Below are positions 35,017-45,038 of a stretch of DNA of 64,000 nt, piece after piece. The stretch comes from Bacteroidota bacterium (GTDB lineage Bacteria > Bacteroidota > Bacteroidia > NS11-12g > UBA955). The stretch is from NCBI GenBank assembly GCA_030682255.1, contig JAUXOK010000019.1, forward strand, positions 1 to 64,000. Direction: 5' to 3'. The notes beneath the pieces were generated by a model that searched no databases, was not told the origin of the DNA, and worked only from the letters and a program-made list of their open reading frames with translations. Both the position numbers and the translations under genes were made by a program. Position 1 is the stretch's first letter. Every line of letters starts with the position of its first letter.

Positions 35017-35455
35017 GAATTTCTGAAAATATTACAGCTTTTCTGCCATCAAAATCTCTTAATAATTCATGTTGAGATTTGTTGTATTTTTCAGATTGAA
35101 TATCATTAGATTCATTTTCTGTAGAGTTGGAACTAATAATATCTTTTCTTTTAAACAAGGTTCTATTTAAAACCAATTTTTCCTTCTGAAGTTTTTGACG
35201 TTTGCCAGTTTCGTTATTTGGAATAAATGGTTCTGGAGTTGCTTTTACACGTTTTGGAACAACGCTTTTTGGTTCTTCTGGTAAATTTAGTTGCTTTCTA
35301 AGTTCTCTGAAAATTTCCTCAGCAGTTTGTCCACCAACAGGTTTTTTGTTAGGCTGTCTTTGGTTTTCCTTTTTCTTTTCTTTGTTATAGACCCTAGAAA
35401 TGAAATAAATTATTCCAATGATGATATAAAACAATATCTTAATTTCGCTGTTCAA
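34997..35455 (-). CDS. Hypothetical single-pass membrane protein
   Basis: 152 residues. One N-terminal transmembrane segment (ILFYIIIGIIYFISRVY) is followed by a basic, low-complexity cytoplasmic tail with a possible short helix (TAEEIFRELRKQL). This layout is common in uncharacterised Bacteroidota proteins. Divergent from folK with 29 bp between starts, and overlapping gtrA at the 3' end. Confidence 0.65.
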   Translation of the reverse strand: MNSEIKILFYIIIGIIYFISRVYNKEKKKENQRQPNKKPVGGQTAEEIFRELRKQLNLPEEPKSVVPKRVKATPEPFIPNNETGKRQKLQKEKLVLNRTLFKRKDIISSNSTENESNDIQSEKYNKSQHELLRDFDGRKAVIFSEILKRPQY

Positions 35456-35484
35456 AATTTTTCTTCAATATTAAGATAATTTAA

Positions 35485-35970
35485 TTGAAAAAACAAAGTG
35501 TCATATTGATGTTGGGCGGTAATTTAGGCGATGTAGAAAAAACATTCGACCAAACTGTATATCTGTTAAATAAATATCTTGGCACAGTGGTTTGTCAATC
35601 TTCGGATTATGCAACCGAAGCTTGGGGGCCAATTCCTCAGGACGATTATTTGAATAGAGCAATTAAAATCAATACGTTTATGCCACCATTGCTGTTTTTG
35701 AAAAAAATGAATGAAATAGAACGTCAGCTTGGTAGAATTAGAATAGAAAGATATGGCCCAAGAAAAATTGATATTGATATTATTTATTGGGGAGATATGA
35801 TTATTAATCATACAAAATTAATTGTGCCTCACCCTGAAATGCACAAGCGAAAATTTGTATTGGAACCTTTAATGGAAATTGCCCCCAATTTTAAACATCC
35901 TATTTTCATTAAATCTCCTCAACAAATGTTGGCAGAATTGAAAGATTCACTTAGTGTAGTTAAAAAATGA
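35485..35970 (+). CDS. folK: 2-amino-4-hydroxy-6-hydroxymethyldihydropteridine diphosphokinase
   Basis: Transfers pyrophosphate from ATP to the pterin in folate synthesis. 161 residues. Family marks: MLGGNLGDVEKTF, YATEAWGPIPQDDYLN, the central ERYGPRKIDIDIIYWGD, and VPHPEMHKRKFVLEPLMEI. TTG start at 35485. The internal ATG would remove the first beta strand, so TTG is preferred. Its stop overlaps the WbqC start (ATGA). Confidence 0.92.
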   Translation: MKKQSVILMLGGNLGDVEKTFDQTVYLLNKYLGTVVCQSSDYATEAWGPIPQDDYLNRAIKINTFMPPLLFLKKMNEIERQLGRIRIERYGPRKIDIDIIYWGDMIINHTKLIVPHPEMHKRKFVLEPLMEIAPNFKHPIFIKSPQQMLAELKDSLSVVKK

Positions 35971-36551
35971 GTTTAACATCAGAATTCAACAGATTCCCAT
36001 TGTATTGTGCGCCAAATTTAGCTTGGATGAGAGCTTATTTGCTATGCGAAAATCCTGTTATTATTAACGATGTTAAGTTTGTAAAACAAACCTTTAGAAA
36101 TAGATTTGTATATGGAACGTTTCAAGGACCAAAAGAATTTTCTATTCCAATTAAAGGTAGTACTAAGCATTTGCCGTATTCGGAAGTAGAAATAGATTAT
36201 AAATCAACTTGGCAAAGGCAATTTCTACAATCTTTAAAATCAGCCTATGGCAAAAGCCCTTTTTATGAGTTTTATGACTATAAAATAGAAGCAATAGTAT
36301 CTAATCATCATGATTTACTTTGGAATTTTAATTTAGATATTCTTCGTTTTATACTACAAAGTTTAAAAGTGGAAAGTTCTTTAACATTTGAATCAGGTTA
36401 TTTTAAAGAAGAATTGGATTTTAATTCGGCAGAATCTATCAGATATTATCAGGTTTTTTCTGATAAGACATTGTTTATGAGTAATTTGTCTGTTTTTGAT
36501 ATTTTATTTAATGAAGGCATAGATGCCCTAAGTTTGATTTTAAAGAAATAA
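35967..36551 (+). CDS. WbqC-family protein
   Basis: 194 residues of the WbqC-like family, often found near glycan synthesis genes and of unsettled function. Recognisable blocks are FVKQTFRNRFVYGTFQGPK, FSIPIKG, WQRQFLQSLKSAYGKSPFY and a late YYQVF. Overlaps folK by 4 bp, so it is co-translated with it. No signal peptide. Confidence 0.8.
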   Translation: MSLTSEFNRFPLYCAPNLAWMRAYLLCENPVIINDVKFVKQTFRNRFVYGTFQGPKEFSIPIKGSTKHLPYSEVEIDYKSTWQRQFLQSLKSAYGKSPFYEFYDYKIEAIVSNHHDLLWNFNLDILRFILQSLKVESSLTFESGYFKEELDFNSAESIRYYQVFSDKTLFMSNLSVFDILFNEGIDALSLILKK

Positions 36552-36596
36552 ATGATTTTTTTTGGGGGGTATCGGTCGTTTAATTGTTTTAAAGAC

Positions 36597-36764
36597 ATGA
36601 AAGAACAATTGCAAGCAAATTTATTCACTAAATTTCTAGCTGGAATGTGTACACAAGAAGAAGAAAGATTTTTGAAAAGTTGGTTGAAAAACAATCCAGC
36701 TAATCAATTATTTTTAGGTTTTGTGCAACAAAACATCCCACAATTATTGAATCATATCAAATAA
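36597..36764 (+). CDS. Short ORF equal to a FecR N-terminal (DUF4880-like) segment
   Basis: 55 residues. LFTKFLAGMCTQEEERFLKSWLKNNP matches the usual start of Bacteroidota FecR anti-sigma factors, the part that contacts the sigma factor. The ORF ends with TAA directly followed, in the same frame, by the ATG of the next gene. It is therefore either a FecR gene interrupted by one nonsense codon or a separately translated sigma-binding piece. Start ATG 36597 chosen over 36552 because the extra 15 residues do not fit the family. Confidence 0.6.
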   Translation: MKEQLQANLFTKFLAGMCTQEEERFLKSWLKNNPANQLFLGFVQQNIPQLLNHIK

Positions 36765-37667
36765 ATGAATGATAGACATCCATATTCTATTGACGATTTT
36801 AAATCGCAATTAATGCAAGATAATCCCAAAATCACAGCTAGTGATTTGGAGGATTATTCCATGATTTTTAATCAAGTAGAAAATTTTGAATATCCTGATT
36901 CTCAGGTGTCTGTTAACTGGAATACCCTAAAATCAAAATTAGAAAATCAATCAACGCTTAAAGTATTTACGCCAAGAAAACCACAGTTTCATATGTTTAA
37001 ATGGTTGTCTGCTGCGGTTGTATTGCTTATGCTTTCTTTTGGAGTTTGGCAATATTTAAAACCAAGCGCTTCCATTATTCAGCATTATGTTTCGAATAAC
37101 AATGTGTTAGAAATTCAACTTGAAGATGGCAGTCAGATTAAACTCAATAAAAATTCAAGATTAGATGTATTAACGCTCACAAATTCTGAAAGAAAAGTAA
37201 AGTTAATTGATGGAGAAGCATTTTTTCATGTTAAACACAACAATGCTTCTTTTGTGGTTTTAACCAGCCAAGGAAATGTTGTTGTTAAAGGTACTAAATT
37301 CAATGTGAAAGATAGAAAATCTATTCCTTTAAGTATTTCATTAAAAGAAGGAAGTATACAATATGAAACTACAGAACAATTTTTAGAAATGGTTCCTGGT
37401 GAAACCATAATGATCGATAGAGTAACTAATTCGATTGTTAAATCTCTGGATAAAAACAATTATGCATGGTTAGAGGGTGAATTGAGATTTTCAAATCAAT
37501 CGTTATCTGATATTATCAAAGAACTTTCGGCTGTCTATCAAGTGAATTTTAAATATGATGAAAAGTTGGCTTCAGAAAAATTAACAATTAATTTTCAAAA
37601 TCTTACAGCACAACAATCTGCGGATCTTTTATCCAAAACAATCAACAGTCCAGTTGTTATAGAATAA
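36765..37667 (+). CDS. FecR-family anti-sigma/regulator, lacking its N-terminal piece
   Basis: 300 residues. One membrane helix at about 85-101 (WLSAAVVLLMLSFGVWQYL) is followed by a periplasmic FecR domain (LEDGSQIKLNKNSRLDV, LIDGEAFFHV, VKGTKFNV, LKEGSIQY, VPGETIMID) and the C-terminal FecR domain (LEGELRFSNQSLSDIIKELS). It normally passes a TonB receptor signal to an ECF sigma factor. The usual DUF4880 start is encoded in the ORF just upstream. No sigma factor gene is adjacent. Followed by the STN-bearing receptor. Confidence 0.85.
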   Translation: MNDRHPYSIDDFKSQLMQDNPKITASDLEDYSMIFNQVENFEYPDSQVSVNWNTLKSKLENQSTLKVFTPRKPQFHMFKWLSAAVVLLMLSFGVWQYLKPSASIIQHYVSNNNVLEIQLEDGSQIKLNKNSRLDVLTLTNSERKVKLIDGEAFFHVKHNNASFVVLTSQGNVVVKGTKFNVKDRKSIPLSISLKEGSIQYETTEQFLEMVPGETIMIDRVTNSIVKSLDKNNYAWLEGELRFSNQSLSDIIKELSAVYQVNFKYDEKLASEKLTINFQNLTAQQSADLLSKTINSPVVIE

Positions 37668-37733
37668 CTTGTATAAATATTTAGATTAATTCTATCAATA
37701 TTCCTTAATTAAAGTTTTAATTTAGCAGCCTTG

Positions 37734-40322
37734 ATGAGGTTGCTTTTTTTTTGTTTAATATTATTCCTTTCACAGCCCTTTGCTATATGGGCTCAAGAGG
37801 AAGTATTGGATCAAAAAATTTCAGTGCATTTAAAACAAGCTAACTTAGAGGAAGTGTTTCAAAAAATTGAATCCAAATTGAATGTTAAATTCAGTTATGC
37901 CCAAAAAACAATCAATACTACTAAATTAAATTATAAATTCAAAAATGAACCATTGAGGGTTGTTTTAAATGCAATTTTAAAGCCAAGTAATCTAACTTAC
38001 ACTTTGATGTATGGTAATATTATTGTCATTACAAATTTAAATACATCAACGCCAAAATTCAATATTTCGGGCTATGTTTATGATCAAGAAACTGGCGAAA
38101 AATTAATTGGAGCTTTGGTTTATAATAATAGAACATTTCAAAGTTGTTTCACCAATCAGGATGGGTACTTCACTATGCAAATGCCAAAGGATAGCATTTA
38201 TTTAAATATTGAGTTTGTAGGTTTTGAAATGGGTGTTTTAAATACCTATTTAGATAAAAATTTAAAAGTGGATATTGGTTTGATTGGGAATCTTCAATAT
38301 TCGCCTAAAAGGGTAACAGGTGCTTATGGCACAGGAATAGAATCGAGGTCTGATGGTTTTGTATTGAATTCTAAAACGATTCGTAGAATTCCGCTACTTT
38401 TTGGTGAAAGCGATGTTTTAAAATCATTGCTTTTATTGCCAGGCGTTATTTCAGGCAACGATGGAACTACAAGTTTAAACATCAGAGGTGGTGGCAGCGA
38501 ACATAATTTAATTTTGTTGGATGATGTGCCGGTATACAATGCCTCACATCTGTATGGTTTTTTTAGCATTTTTAATGCAGATGTGGTAAAAAGTGTGAAA
38601 TTAATTAAGGGTGGAATGGAAGCTAGATATAGTGGCAGACTTAGTAGTGTTGTAGATGTAAGAACCATAGACGGTAATAAAAATAAGTTTAAAGCCCAGT
38701 TGTCAATTGGTTTATTGTCTTCTAAAATTTCTTTAGATGGCCCAATAGGTAAATCTAAGAAAACTACTTTTTTTGTTGCAGCCAGAAGAACTTATTTTGA
38801 TATAATTGGTGAAATTTTTAATCTTTCTAATACTCTGCCTGTTAAAACCAGTTACTTTTTTTATGATATCAATGGTAAAGTGTCGCACCGATTCAATGCT
38901 TCTCATCAATTAAGTATTGCCTTTTATAATGGCAATGACAATTCTTATGTAAACAACACTATTTCGATAAAAAATCCCAACAGGGAGATTAAGGAAAAAG
39001 ATAAACAAAATATCTTTTGGGGCAATCAAATCATGTCTATTCGTTACCACCATGTTTGGCATCCCAAATTAACTGCTTGGCTAAATTTATCAAGAACTGC
39101 TTATAATTTTGGGAATGAAAATTCTTATCAATATTCTGAAAATACTGATAGTTTTAAGTTCGAAAACACATTGGCAAACTCATTAAAATCGAGTTTAAAT
39201 GATTGGATACTGTCATATAATTTAGAGTACAAATTAAATAAATTTTGGGCTATTAAAGCTGGTGTAGGAGCCATTCAACATAATTTTTCTAGAAGAATTA
39301 AATTCATAGATGACAATAATGTTGTTCCTAAATATACAGATAATACTCTCGAACGTTCTCAAGAATTTAATTCTTACTTTGATGTGAAGTATGATTTTAA
39401 AAATTTGTTTTTAATCAATGCGGGTTTTCAATTGACAACTTATTCCATTAATAAAAATGTGGTTTCTTTGCCGCAACCTAGATTAAGTCTAATGTTGCCA
39501 ATTGTCAAAAGACTTCAATTAAATTCAAATTATCAACGTACTACACAATTTTTGCATTTGCTTACAGGTTATAATTTGGGTATACCCCTAGATTTATGGT
39601 TGCCATCTACTCAAAAAGCTCAACCAGAGTTTTCTGATGCTTTTTCTGTGGATTTAAATTATGCTTTTAGAAAATTTGATTTCCGGGTAGGTGTATTTAA
39701 AAAGTTTTTATACAATGTAATTGATTACAAAGACCAATCTAATTATTTGGGAACAACCAGTAATTGGGACGAGAAAATTGAAGTTGGAAAAGGTTGGGCT
39801 AAAGGGCTTGAGTTGATGTTTGAAAAAAAAGTTGGTAAAACCAATGGATGGATGAGTTATACTTTGAGTAAAAGCGAAAGACAGTTTTCAGGGATAAACA
39901 ATGGCAATGTTTTTCCTTTTAAATTCGATAGAAGACATCAGTTTGCTGTATTGGTAAATCATCAAGTGAATCAAAAGTTTGATTTTTTTGTAACTTGGAC
40001 TTATGCCAGTGGAAGTAGAATTACTCTGCCTGAAACATTCTACAACATTACAGACCCCCGATATAACAGACAACAGATTTATATTTATGGAGAAAGAAAT
40101 AAATACCAAATGCCTGATAACCACCGTTTGGATTTTGGAGTTAATTACAAGCGATATTTTAAAACTTATTCAACCATATTGAGCGTTGGTGTTTACAATG
40201 CCTATAACAGATTTAATCCATTTTATGTTTTGCCTAGCTATAATTCTAAGGGAGAACGAATTTTTGAAGGAATTAGTCTTTTTCCTATTTTGCCAAGTGT
40301 TAACTATAAAATTACTTTTTGA
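37734..40322 (+). CDS. TonB-dependent receptor with STN signalling domain
   Basis: About 862 residues. Signal peptide (LFFCLILFLSQPFAIWAQ), then the STN domain (about 28-105, ISVHLKQANLEEVFQKIESK) that talks to FecR, and a CarboxypepD-reg-like domain (ISGYVYDQETGEKLIGALVY). The plug follows (LLLPGVISGNDGTTSLNIRG, ILLDDVPVYNASHLYGFFS), then a 22-strand-type barrel. A TTG three bases upstream is the other possible start. TAATTTAG at 37718-37725 is a -7 candidate with one mismatch. Substrate unknown; it pairs with the DUF4249 lipoprotein whose TTG start overlaps the stop. Confidence 0.88.
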   Translation: MRLLFFCLILFLSQPFAIWAQEEVLDQKISVHLKQANLEEVFQKIESKLNVKFSYAQKTINTTKLNYKFKNEPLRVVLNAILKPSNLTYTLMYGNIIVITNLNTSTPKFNISGYVYDQETGEKLIGALVYNNRTFQSCFTNQDGYFTMQMPKDSIYLNIEFVGFEMGVLNTYLDKNLKVDIGLIGNLQYSPKRVTGAYGTGIESRSDGFVLNSKTIRRIPLLFGESDVLKSLLLLPGVISGNDGTTSLNIRGGGSEHNLILLDDVPVYNASHLYGFFSIFNADVVKSVKLIKGGMEARYSGRLSSVVDVRTIDGNKNKFKAQLSIGLLSSKISLDGPIGKSKKTTFFVAARRTYFDIIGEIFNLSNTLPVKTSYFFYDINGKVSHRFNASHQLSIAFYNGNDNSYVNNTISIKNPNREIKEKDKQNIFWGNQIMSIRYHHVWHPKLTAWLNLSRTAYNFGNENSYQYSENTDSFKFENTLANSLKSSLNDWILSYNLEYKLNKFWAIKAGVGAIQHNFSRRIKFIDDNNVVPKYTDNTLERSQEFNSYFDVKYDFKNLFLINAGFQLTTYSINKNVVSLPQPRLSLMLPIVKRLQLNSNYQRTTQFLHLLTGYNLGIPLDLWLPSTQKAQPEFSDAFSVDLNYAFRKFDFRVGVFKKFLYNVIDYKDQSNYLGTTSNWDEKIEVGKGWAKGLELMFEKKVGKTNGWMSYTLSKSERQFSGINNGNVFPFKFDRRHQFAVLVNHQVNQKFDFFVTWTYASGSRITLPETFYNITDPRYNRQQIYIYGERNKYQMPDNHRLDFGVNYKRYFKTYSTILSVGVYNAYNRFNPFYVLPSYNSKGERIFEGISLFPILPSVNYKITF

Positions 40323-41203
40323 AGCAATTATTACTATATATCGCTCTTGTTTTTATGTTTGTTGCATGCAGGAAAGAAGTGGTTTTTAAAACTTCAAACA
40401 GCCAAGTGGCTTTGGTGGTGGATGCAATTTTAACCAATGATAGTTTGTTTATGATCAAATTGAGTCAAACACAAGCTATCAATGATAATAGTTTGAATAA
40501 ATTTGTGAGCAATGCAACCATCGAAGTATTTGATGTTGATTCAAATATTATCTCTGTTTTAAGTTATCTAAAAGATGGACAATATGTTTCTAATTTAGTG
40601 AAAGCAGTACCCAATGAAGCCTATATTTTTAAAATATCACATCAAAACAATGTGTTTTGGGCCAATCAAGCTATGCCAGACACACTGAAAACTAAAATTT
40701 TGGATACTAGTAGATTGCTTTTTCAAGGTGTTAGTCAGTTTTTTCAAATTAAATATGATTTGCAAGATAAAAGTCAATTAAAGAATTATTATGGATTAAA
40801 AATAAAAGCGGTTTTTGAAAGTATTAATAACCAAGATACAACGCTTTTAACAGAATGGTTACCCATAGAAACCAATGAATTTGTACTAGTTCAAGATGCA
40901 AATTTTAAATTTTCTAAGACAAATTTATTGTTTAGCGACCAGTATTTTAATGGACAAAATACTATTCTTAATTTTGGATGCGCCAATCTATTTAATAACC
41001 CGAATAAAAAAATTAAATATTTAGTGGTCTATTCATCCTCATTGAGTGTTGCTGCCTATCAATTTTTTGCCAGTATGAATGAACATCAATTTTATCAGAA
41101 CGACCCATTTTCATTGCCTCCTCCCTTGCAGGGTAATGTTGCAGGAGCTTATGGTGGGGTAGTGGCTCAATATATGAAGGCTGATACTGTAAGGTTTAAA
41201 TAA
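40319..41203 (+). CDS. DUF4249-family lipoprotein
   Basis: 294 residues. Lipoprotein signal LLLYIALVFMFVAC (Cys17), then the family layout: VVDAILTNDSLFMIKLSQTQ with FVSNATIEVFD. DUF4249 proteins are regular downstream partners of TonB-dependent receptors and are probably surface-exposed or periplasmic helpers. TTG start overlapping the receptor stop by 4 bp (TTGA). No enzymatic motif. Confidence 0.8.
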   Translation: MKQLLLYIALVFMFVACRKEVVFKTSNSQVALVVDAILTNDSLFMIKLSQTQAINDNSLNKFVSNATIEVFDVDSNIISVLSYLKDGQYVSNLVKAVPNEAYIFKISHQNNVFWANQAMPDTLKTKILDTSRLLFQGVSQFFQIKYDLQDKSQLKNYYGLKIKAVFESINNQDTTLLTEWLPIETNEFVLVQDANFKFSKTNLLFSDQYFNGQNTILNFGCANLFNNPNKKIKYLVVYSSSLSVAAYQFFASMNEHQFYQNDPFSLPPPLQGNVAGAYGGVVAQYMKADTVRFK

Positions 41204-41524
41204 TTTTTACTCATTTGGATTCGCTTGCCACATGTTGCAAACACAAAAATCAAAACTATGTAAAAAACATTTTTCATATTTCAATCATTGCAAATATAAT
41301 CAAGTATTATAAAAACAACATTAATAAATAACCAATAAGGAATGTTTTTTTAAAAGAGATATTTGTAATTAGTTTTTTAAAGCATTAAACAGTTTAACAT
41401 ACAACACTTAAAAACATCCTTTATAAAAAACAAATTTAAGAACAATTAAAATCCAAAAAAACAAAACACAATTACATAACAATCAATTTATTAAAAAAAT
41501 ACATGGAAGTTATTTAATTTATAT
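41204..41524. other. Intergenic region with a 24-bp copy of a gene end
   Basis: 41208-41231 repeats 47146-47169 perfectly (see the direct repeat). The rest is AT-rich. No RNA gene or ORF of note. Confidence 0.55.
41208..41231. repeat. 24-bp direct repeat, left copy
   Basis: TACTCATTTGGATTCGCTTG then CCAC, identical to 47146-47169, where it is the 3' end of the gene at 47145-48689. The two copies bracket the two-gene MORN module. Confidence 0.85.
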
Positions 41525-41532
41525 TACTTTCG
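41525..41532 (+). promoter_or_regulatory. Candidate -7 element (TACTTTCG) of the MORN module
   Basis: One mismatch to TAnnTTTG, about 45 bp before ATG 41577. Confidence 0.35.
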
Positions 41533-41576
41533 TTTTTTGTAAATTTTTCATGAAATTAAAAATCATAATTAACAGT

Positions 41577-44500
41577 ATGACCAAAAGGATACTTGCATTT
41601 ACCCTATTACTTATTAGCATCAACACTTTTGCTCAAAATGACACACGTAAACCATATTCTGATACCACTTTCACCGACAGAAAAACCAACAAATTCTCTC
41701 AAATCAAAGATTTTGATGGCGTAAAAACAACCACAACAAAGTTTTATTCAGGAGGAAACTTAAAATCAATAGAAATTCACGAAAATCACAAACCAATAGG
41801 CAAGCATCAATTTTGGTATAACAGTGGCTTATTAAACTCAGAAACAATTTATATCAATGGTGTAAAAAGTAGCCATAAACAATGGTTTGAAAATGGCATA
41901 TTAAGTATTGAATATCAAAACTTTGTTACGCCAGACAACACAAGTAGAAGATATAATTCCAGTCAATTTCATGGTAAATACTTAGAAAATTACCCAAATG
42001 GTCATAACAAAGTAACAAGATTTTATGACAGTGGTTTGCAAACAGGCAAGTGGGTTTCATATTATGAAAATGGGCACAAATCTTTTCAAGCCGATTATAA
42101 ATATGGTTTATCGAGTGGCGAATTAAAAAAATGGTATCCCAACGGAAAATTAAGTCAATTTGAAAATTTCAAAATCATTGAAAACAACAACATCGCCTCT
42201 AACAATCAATTATCTTCAACTCAACAAAACAGCAGTCCTAAATATAAATCTGTTAAACATGGCAAACAAGCTTATTATTTTGAAAATGGCAAAGAATCTC
42301 AAATCAGTCAATTCAAACTTGGCATTAATGATGGAACCAATAAAAAATGGGGAAAAAACGGACAATTAGAAATTTGGGCTGAATACAAAAATGGAAAAAT
42401 ACATGGCAAAAACTATTTATACTACAGCAATGGCAAGCCCAAACAAATCATTCAGGAATATTATGATTGGGATTTAAAAACTGTATATATTAATGGCAAA
42501 TATGAAAAATATTTTCAAAATGGCAACCCTGAAATTATAGCATTTTATAAAAACAGAAAAATAGATGGCCTCTATCAAAACTTTCATGAAAATGGCAACA
42601 AAAGAATTGTCTGCAAATATCAAAACGGACAATTAATAGGTCAATACACTGAATATAAAATCAATGGAGACATTTACAAATCTGCCTTTTATATTCAATC
42701 AGGCAATCCAAAACAAGCTTTACTAGACGGAGATTACATCGAAAACCAAACCATTGGAAAATACAGCAATGGCAAAAGACAAGGCGTTTGGAAAACATGG
42801 AATGGCACTCAACTTATTTCAGAAATGCAATACTGTAATGGCAAAATTTGTGGTACAACAAAAATGTGGCATACAGATGGTAAGCTAAGTGAAGAAAGAT
42901 TTTATTCTCCTGTTGACAACCATATGACAAAGAATATACTTTATTCAAACAATACCAATCAAAAAATCAATTATTACAACTCAGAAGGAAGCAGCATCAA
43001 AGAAATATTCTATCAAAACTCTAGCATTGCATCGGTGGTTTATAATTTAGGATCTGGCAATAAATTGTTCAGCAACTCAAAATTAACAAGAAAACTAGAG
43101 TTTTTTAATAATGGCCTTTTAAAATATGATAAACACTTTATAGACAACACAAATATCGGTGTTAGTTTTACATATTACTACAATGGCAAACCAATGTTAC
43201 TTGAAAACAATTCTCACCCAAATGACAAAACCAACAGATACTATGTATTATGGGACATCAATGGCAACTTTGTAGAATGTTTAGGAGCAGACAACAAGAA
43301 AAAGGCTCTAAGTACGCAAGATGCTATGAAAATGTATAATTTGGCTTTAAAAAACAGCATTAATAACCAATATATACAAACAGACAACAATAGAATTGAA
43401 AACATTAGTCCACATGTTAAAGTAGACTATAAAGAGGTGGTTGAAAACACAGAAAGCATTTATGTATATCAATTAAACTATTGGAACGATGACCCCTGTA
43501 TTATATACAACTTTAAAGACAATTTGCCTGATGGCAGATATGAATACAGATCAAACAATGGCACAAAAATTAATGAGGGCGCATGTTCTAAAGGCAATAA
43601 AACTGGCAAATGGATTACAAAAAGAAACGACAATACTATCGAAAAAGAACAATTATTTATTAAAGACACTATATACAATAAAAAGTATTATCCAAGTGAA
43701 AAAATCCAAGACATCTCATCTCAAAAAGGCTATAAATTATTTGGCGATTTGACAACTTTTTATGAAAACGGCAATAAACAATCCAAAATCACATACTTTA
43801 ATGGCATCATTGAAGACTCTTCGCTCAGATGGTATGAAAACGGTGTATTGCAAAATATCACAATCTATGTTAACAACAAAAAATCTGGCAGCTATAAAGA
43901 TTATTGGAACAACGGCAATAAAAAAATCATTGGCAATTATTTAGACAACAAACAGATTGACATTTGGGAATATTACAATGAAGACGAAACACCTTATGCT
44001 GATATTGATTATGCTAACAATAATAAATCGCTTTACTTTTTTTATAACGATTGTAATTGCAATCAATCAAAAATTGAAATCCCCAATAATTTAACTGAGG
44101 CATTACCATATATTTCAATAGACGAAAGATTCAAAAAATATTTTGACACAAAAAATGGATTTATTGGAATGATGAATATACAAAAATCTAAAAATACAGA
44201 TGAAGAAACCGTGACTTTTACTGCCTATTACAATGAAAGAAATATTACAAGCCAAAACAGATATTCAAATGGTAAATTAGGCTTTGTATTAAACCCATGT
44301 TATCAACCAAAAAACAAAGCAGCTGCCATTCCTTTTGAAATCACTAAAAATAAAAACCGTTCAACATTAACGGCTAAAGTAAACAACATGAGTTATTATT
44401 TTTCTAGATCATTAATTTCTCCTTATCAAAAAAACAATCATTCATATGGTTTTTCAAATGAATACTCCTCACTAAGCTGGAAACTAAATGAATTAAAAAT

Positions 44501-45035
44501 ATCGAATGATAGCCTGTTTTTTAAAAGTCCTTCAAACTTCTGTTTTTTAAAATCAAGAATTAATGGCACAGACATTTTATTTAATTTTGATACAAGCGAA
44601 TACTACCATAATCACCCCTATAACTTAACAGGTCGTTCTGATACATTGAGTATTCAAGACAATTTTAAAAACTTCATTATCAAAAATAATTTTTATTACA
44701 GAAACAGTTTTTATTTTGAGGCAAATAACACTCAATTCAATTTCCCTGAAACTTTATTGGATAGCGGCTTAACAGAAATTAATTACCTAGACCTCAATGG
44801 TCAAATACGTTTATCAGAAAAAGAACTTTATGCTTCCATAAATTTTAAAGCCAATAATATTCAAAACAATGAATTTGAAATCTTATATAACAATAAAATA
44901 TACAGAATCAATATCCTTTCTTTTTTAGAAAAAATAAAGAAAAAAACATCTACATACTATCATTTCAATACTGTAAACTATTACTATTCTACTGAAACAA
45001 AAGAACTTTCAATATTTCTACACAAAAAAATATAA
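41577..45035 (+). CDS. Giant secreted MORN-repeat protein
   Basis: About 1152 residues. Signal peptide MTKRILAFTLLLISINTFAQ; this start is preferred over ATG 41550 (nine residues longer). More than a dozen MORN_2-type repeats of the form G…WYENGxL…Y.NGK.G (e.g. WFENGILSIEYQN, YYENGHKSFQADYKYG, KKWYPNGKLSQF) fill most of the chain, up to about 800. The last third is not repetitive. MORN_2 repeats also define the YwqK antitoxin-like family, so an extracellular binding or immunity role is conceivable, but nothing proves it. A 3-bp gap to the next gene indicates an operon. Confidence 0.75.
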   Translation: MTKRILAFTLLLISINTFAQNDTRKPYSDTTFTDRKTNKFSQIKDFDGVKTTTTKFYSGGNLKSIEIHENHKPIGKHQFWYNSGLLNSETIYINGVKSSHKQWFENGILSIEYQNFVTPDNTSRRYNSSQFHGKYLENYPNGHNKVTRFYDSGLQTGKWVSYYENGHKSFQADYKYGLSSGELKKWYPNGKLSQFENFKIIENNNIASNNQLSSTQQNSSPKYKSVKHGKQAYYFENGKESQISQFKLGINDGTNKKWGKNGQLEIWAEYKNGKIHGKNYLYYSNGKPKQIIQEYYDWDLKTVYINGKYEKYFQNGNPEIIAFYKNRKIDGLYQNFHENGNKRIVCKYQNGQLIGQYTEYKINGDIYKSAFYIQSGNPKQALLDGDYIENQTIGKYSNGKRQGVWKTWNGTQLISEMQYCNGKICGTTKMWHTDGKLSEERFYSPVDNHMTKNILYSNNTNQKINYYNSEGSSIKEIFYQNSSIASVVYNLGSGNKLFSNSKLTRKLEFFNNGLLKYDKHFIDNTNIGVSFTYYYNGKPMLLENNSHPNDKTNRYYVLWDINGNFVECLGADNKKKALSTQDAMKMYNLALKNSINNQYIQTDNNRIENISPHVKVDYKEVVENTESIYVYQLNYWNDDPCIIYNFKDNLPDGRYEYRSNNGTKINEGACSKGNKTGKWITKRNDNTIEKEQLFIKDTIYNKKYYPSEKIQDISSQKGYKLFGDLTTFYENGNKQSKITYFNGIIEDSSLRWYENGVLQNITIYVNNKKSGSYKDYWNNGNKKIIGNYLDNKQIDIWEYYNEDETPYADIDYANNNKSLYFFYNDCNCNQSKIEIPNNLTEALPYISIDERFKKYFDTKNGFIGMMNIQKSKNTDEETVTFTAYYNERNITSQNRYSNGKLGFVLNPCYQPKNKAAAIPFEITKNKNRSTLTAKVNNMSYYFSRSLISPYQKNNHSYGFSNEYSSLSWKLNELKISNDSLFFKSPSNFCFLKSRINGTDILFNFDTSEYYHNHPYNLTGRSDTLSIQDNFKNFIIKNNFYYRNSFYFEANNTQFNFPETLLDSGLTEINYLDLNGQIRLSEKELYASINFKANNIQNNEFEILYNNKIYRINILSFLEKIKKKTSTYYHFNTVNYYYSTETKELSIFLHKKI

Positions 45036-45038
45036 TCA

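Noticed and set aside
41550-41576. ATG at 41550 as the start of the MORN protein
   Set aside because: It would place nine extra residues before a complete signal peptide. ATG 41577 gives a normal one, though the upstream ATG cannot be excluded.
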